Assembly: GCA_963802745.1 (NCBI GenBank) | Contig: CAWDKL010000070.1 | Location: 124,001-188,000, forward strand | Length of the DNA stretch: 64,000 bases | Reading direction: 5' to 3' | Origin: JAJPKK01 sp963802745 | GTDB taxonomy: Bacteria; Pseudomonadota; Alphaproteobacteria; Rhizobiales; Xanthobacteraceae | In this document: piece after piece, positions 62,961 through 64,000 of the stretch | How the letters are laid out: each line of letters opens with the position of its first letter | How positions within the stretch are numbered: position 1 is the first letter of the stretch | The notes under the pieces: generated by a model | Seen by the model: only the letters and a program-made list of their open reading frames with translations | Databases searched by the model: none | Told to the model about the DNA's origin: nothing | Translations under genes and position numbers: made by a program

Positions 62961-63749
62961 ATGTCGGAAGCTCAACCGCCGCAATGGGCGTCATTCCGGA
63001 TCTGGGTCCTGGCGGCGCTGGGAGCCGCCGTGCTCCATGCGGGCTGCGCGGCGCTGGCGCTCCAATATCTGCGGTCCGACGACGACGAAACGCTTGGCGC
63101 ACCGGCGATCGAGATCGGCCTCGAACCAGCGGCGCCGCGCCGCGAGCCTGACGATCTGCCGCCCGGTCCGGATGCCGACGCGTCGATGGCGTCGCCCGCC
63201 GTCGCCGAGCAAAAGGCGGTGGTCGAACCGAGCGATTTGCCCAAAGCTGTGCCGACCGAGAATGTCGACCCGGAACGCCTGGTTACTATCGATGATTCGA
63301 AACGTCCTAAGGACGACTCCAAGATCGCCGCCGTGGCGACAGCGCCGTTGACCGGGTCGATCGCCGCCGAAGCGACGGCGGCGCCTAGTTCAGAAACCAC
63401 TCCGGAAGCTCCGCGCTCAGTCACTCCGGCTCAAGGAACCGGCGACACTGCGCGGCGCGAGCGAGCCACGTGGCAGAAGGAGTTGGCCGCCCATTTCGAC
63501 AAGCACAAGCGCTATCCGTCCGACCGTTCGCGTCAAAGCGCAGAGATCCAGGTGAGTTTCGTCCTTGATCGCACAGGCCACATCTTGTCGTCGCGCATCG
63601 TCCGAGGCTCAGGCGATGCGTCCTTTGACGCGGCCGCCCTTGCCATGCTCCAGCGCTCCGATCCGGTGCCCCAGCCTCCACCGCGCGTCGCCGACGAGGG
63701 CCTCAGCTTCACCATGCCGGTCGTCTTCCGCGCCCCCGGGCGCAAGTGA
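62961..63749 (+). CDS. tonB: TonB energy-transducing protein
   Basis: The 262-residue protein has an N-terminal membrane anchor (IWVLAALGAAVLHAGCAALAL), a Pro/Ala-rich linker and the TonB C-terminal domain (YPSDRSRQSAEIQVSFVLD, VRGSGDASFDAAALAMLQRSDP). An alternative start at 62925 adds 12 residues. It completes the receptor-piuC-exbB-exbD-tonB operon and would link the motor to the receptor. Confidence 0.92.
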   Translation: MSEAQPPQWASFRIWVLAALGAAVLHAGCAALALQYLRSDDDETLGAPAIEIGLEPAAPRREPDDLPPGPDADASMASPAVAEQKAVVEPSDLPKAVPTENVDPERLVTIDDSKRPKDDSKIAAVATAPLTGSIAAEATAAPSSETTPEAPRSVTPAQGTGDTARRERATWQKELAAHFDKHKRYPSDRSRQSAEIQVSFVLDRTGHILSSRIVRGSGDASFDAAALAMLQRSDPVPQPPPRVADEGLSFTMPVVFRAPGRK

Positions 63750-64000
63750 ACTGCCAAGTGAACTGCACCGTCATGCCGCCGCCCGAAACGTGCACTACGG
63801 CGTGCCCAGCGTATCCACCGCTGGCTGCCGCCCGGCAGTAGCAAATACGTGTACGCGGTGGCCAAGGCAAGAAACGCGACGGAGCCATGCCGTCCATACG
63901 CTTTCATGGTGGGGCAAGAAGCTCCTTGGGCGGTTCAGCGCGTGGCTGACATCGGCCATCTGGGTGGCTGGTGCTCCGGCTGAAGATGGGGTCGGGTGCT
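63750..64000. other. Right end of the window, no gene recognised
   Basis: Directly after tonB, CAAGTGAACTGC occurs twice in tandem (63744-63767). A minus-strand open frame starting at 63907 has a hydrophobic N-terminus but overlaps tonB and is not supported. The remaining sequence shows nothing recognisable. Confidence 0.4.

Noticed and set aside
1..64000. tRNA, rRNA, CRISPR array, transposase, integrase or phage genes
   Set aside because: Intergenic regions were read for cloverleaf, repeat-spacer and recombinase patterns and none was found.

Overview
The window is GC-rich chromosomal DNA from an alphaproteobacterium, most likely of the order Hyphomicrobiales and close to the Bradyrhizobium/Xanthobacteraceae group. 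The support is the CtrA cell-cycle regulator with GANTC sites upstream, the zinc-free L31, the pyk-DUF1036, DUF1244 and GapR neighbourhood, two Bug-type periplasmic binding proteins, and a MepK-like/L,D-transpeptidase pair. No rRNA, tRNA, CRISPR array, transposase or replication origin was seen. Most genes are chromosomal housekeeping or small metabolic units. Accessory character is concentrated at 6.2-9.9 kb, 13.6-14.1 kb and 48-58 kb.

Layout. 0-6 kb: end of a hydrolase, rpmE, an ABC exporter, a Tat-exported dienelactone hydrolase, a UbiK-like protein, an EF-hand protein and a Bug protein. 6.2-9.9 kb: a PIN-domain/partner pair (candidate toxin-antitoxin), a low-GC methyltransferase-like gene coupled to a BacA/ABCD-type ABC transporter, and a decayed second copy of the partner gene. 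9.9-20.2 kb: recQ, a HAD-family protein, a cupin, a DUF433/DUF5615 pair whose toxin is cut by a palindromic repeat, ligA, a beta-propeller, a c-type cytochrome and recN. 20.6-29.6 kb: fliJ divergent from ctrA, an MmgE/PrpD protein, clpB, a TPR protein and a hydrolase. 29.7-42.5 kb: a GyrI-like domain, pyk-DUF1036, glycerate kinase, DUF1244, gapR, two peptidoglycan enzymes, pepF and fumarase. 42.9-48.2 kb: small proteins and a nosR-like gene with no nosZ beside it, coupled to half a cyclic-nucleotide-binding domain. 48.5-57.4 kb: CapA-like, DUF6282, TauE/SafE, a DUF442 phosphatase-like protein, Bug, FAD oxidoreductase and a secreted propeller-like protein. 58.4-63.7 kb: an iron-uptake operon (TonB-dependent receptor, piuC, exbB, exbD, tonB) with Irr-box-like motifs upstream.

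Two features affect the whole window. First, nine genes, including normally essential or highly conserved ones (ligA, clpB), carry a single-base frameshift. Many lie in short homopolymers, so sequencing or assembly error is the likeliest cause; the genes are annotated at full length with the break given. Second, intergenic regions hold several families of palindromic REP-like elements, one of which truncates a toxin gene.

The clearest functional unit is the iron operon: an outer-membrane siderophore receptor, a PiuC hydroxylase thought to act on the siderophore side of uptake, and a dedicated ExbB-ExbD-TonB motor. Best candidates for something undescribed are the PIN/partner system with its decayed neighbour copy, the coupled methyltransferase/ABC pair, and the nosR/half-CNB unit.
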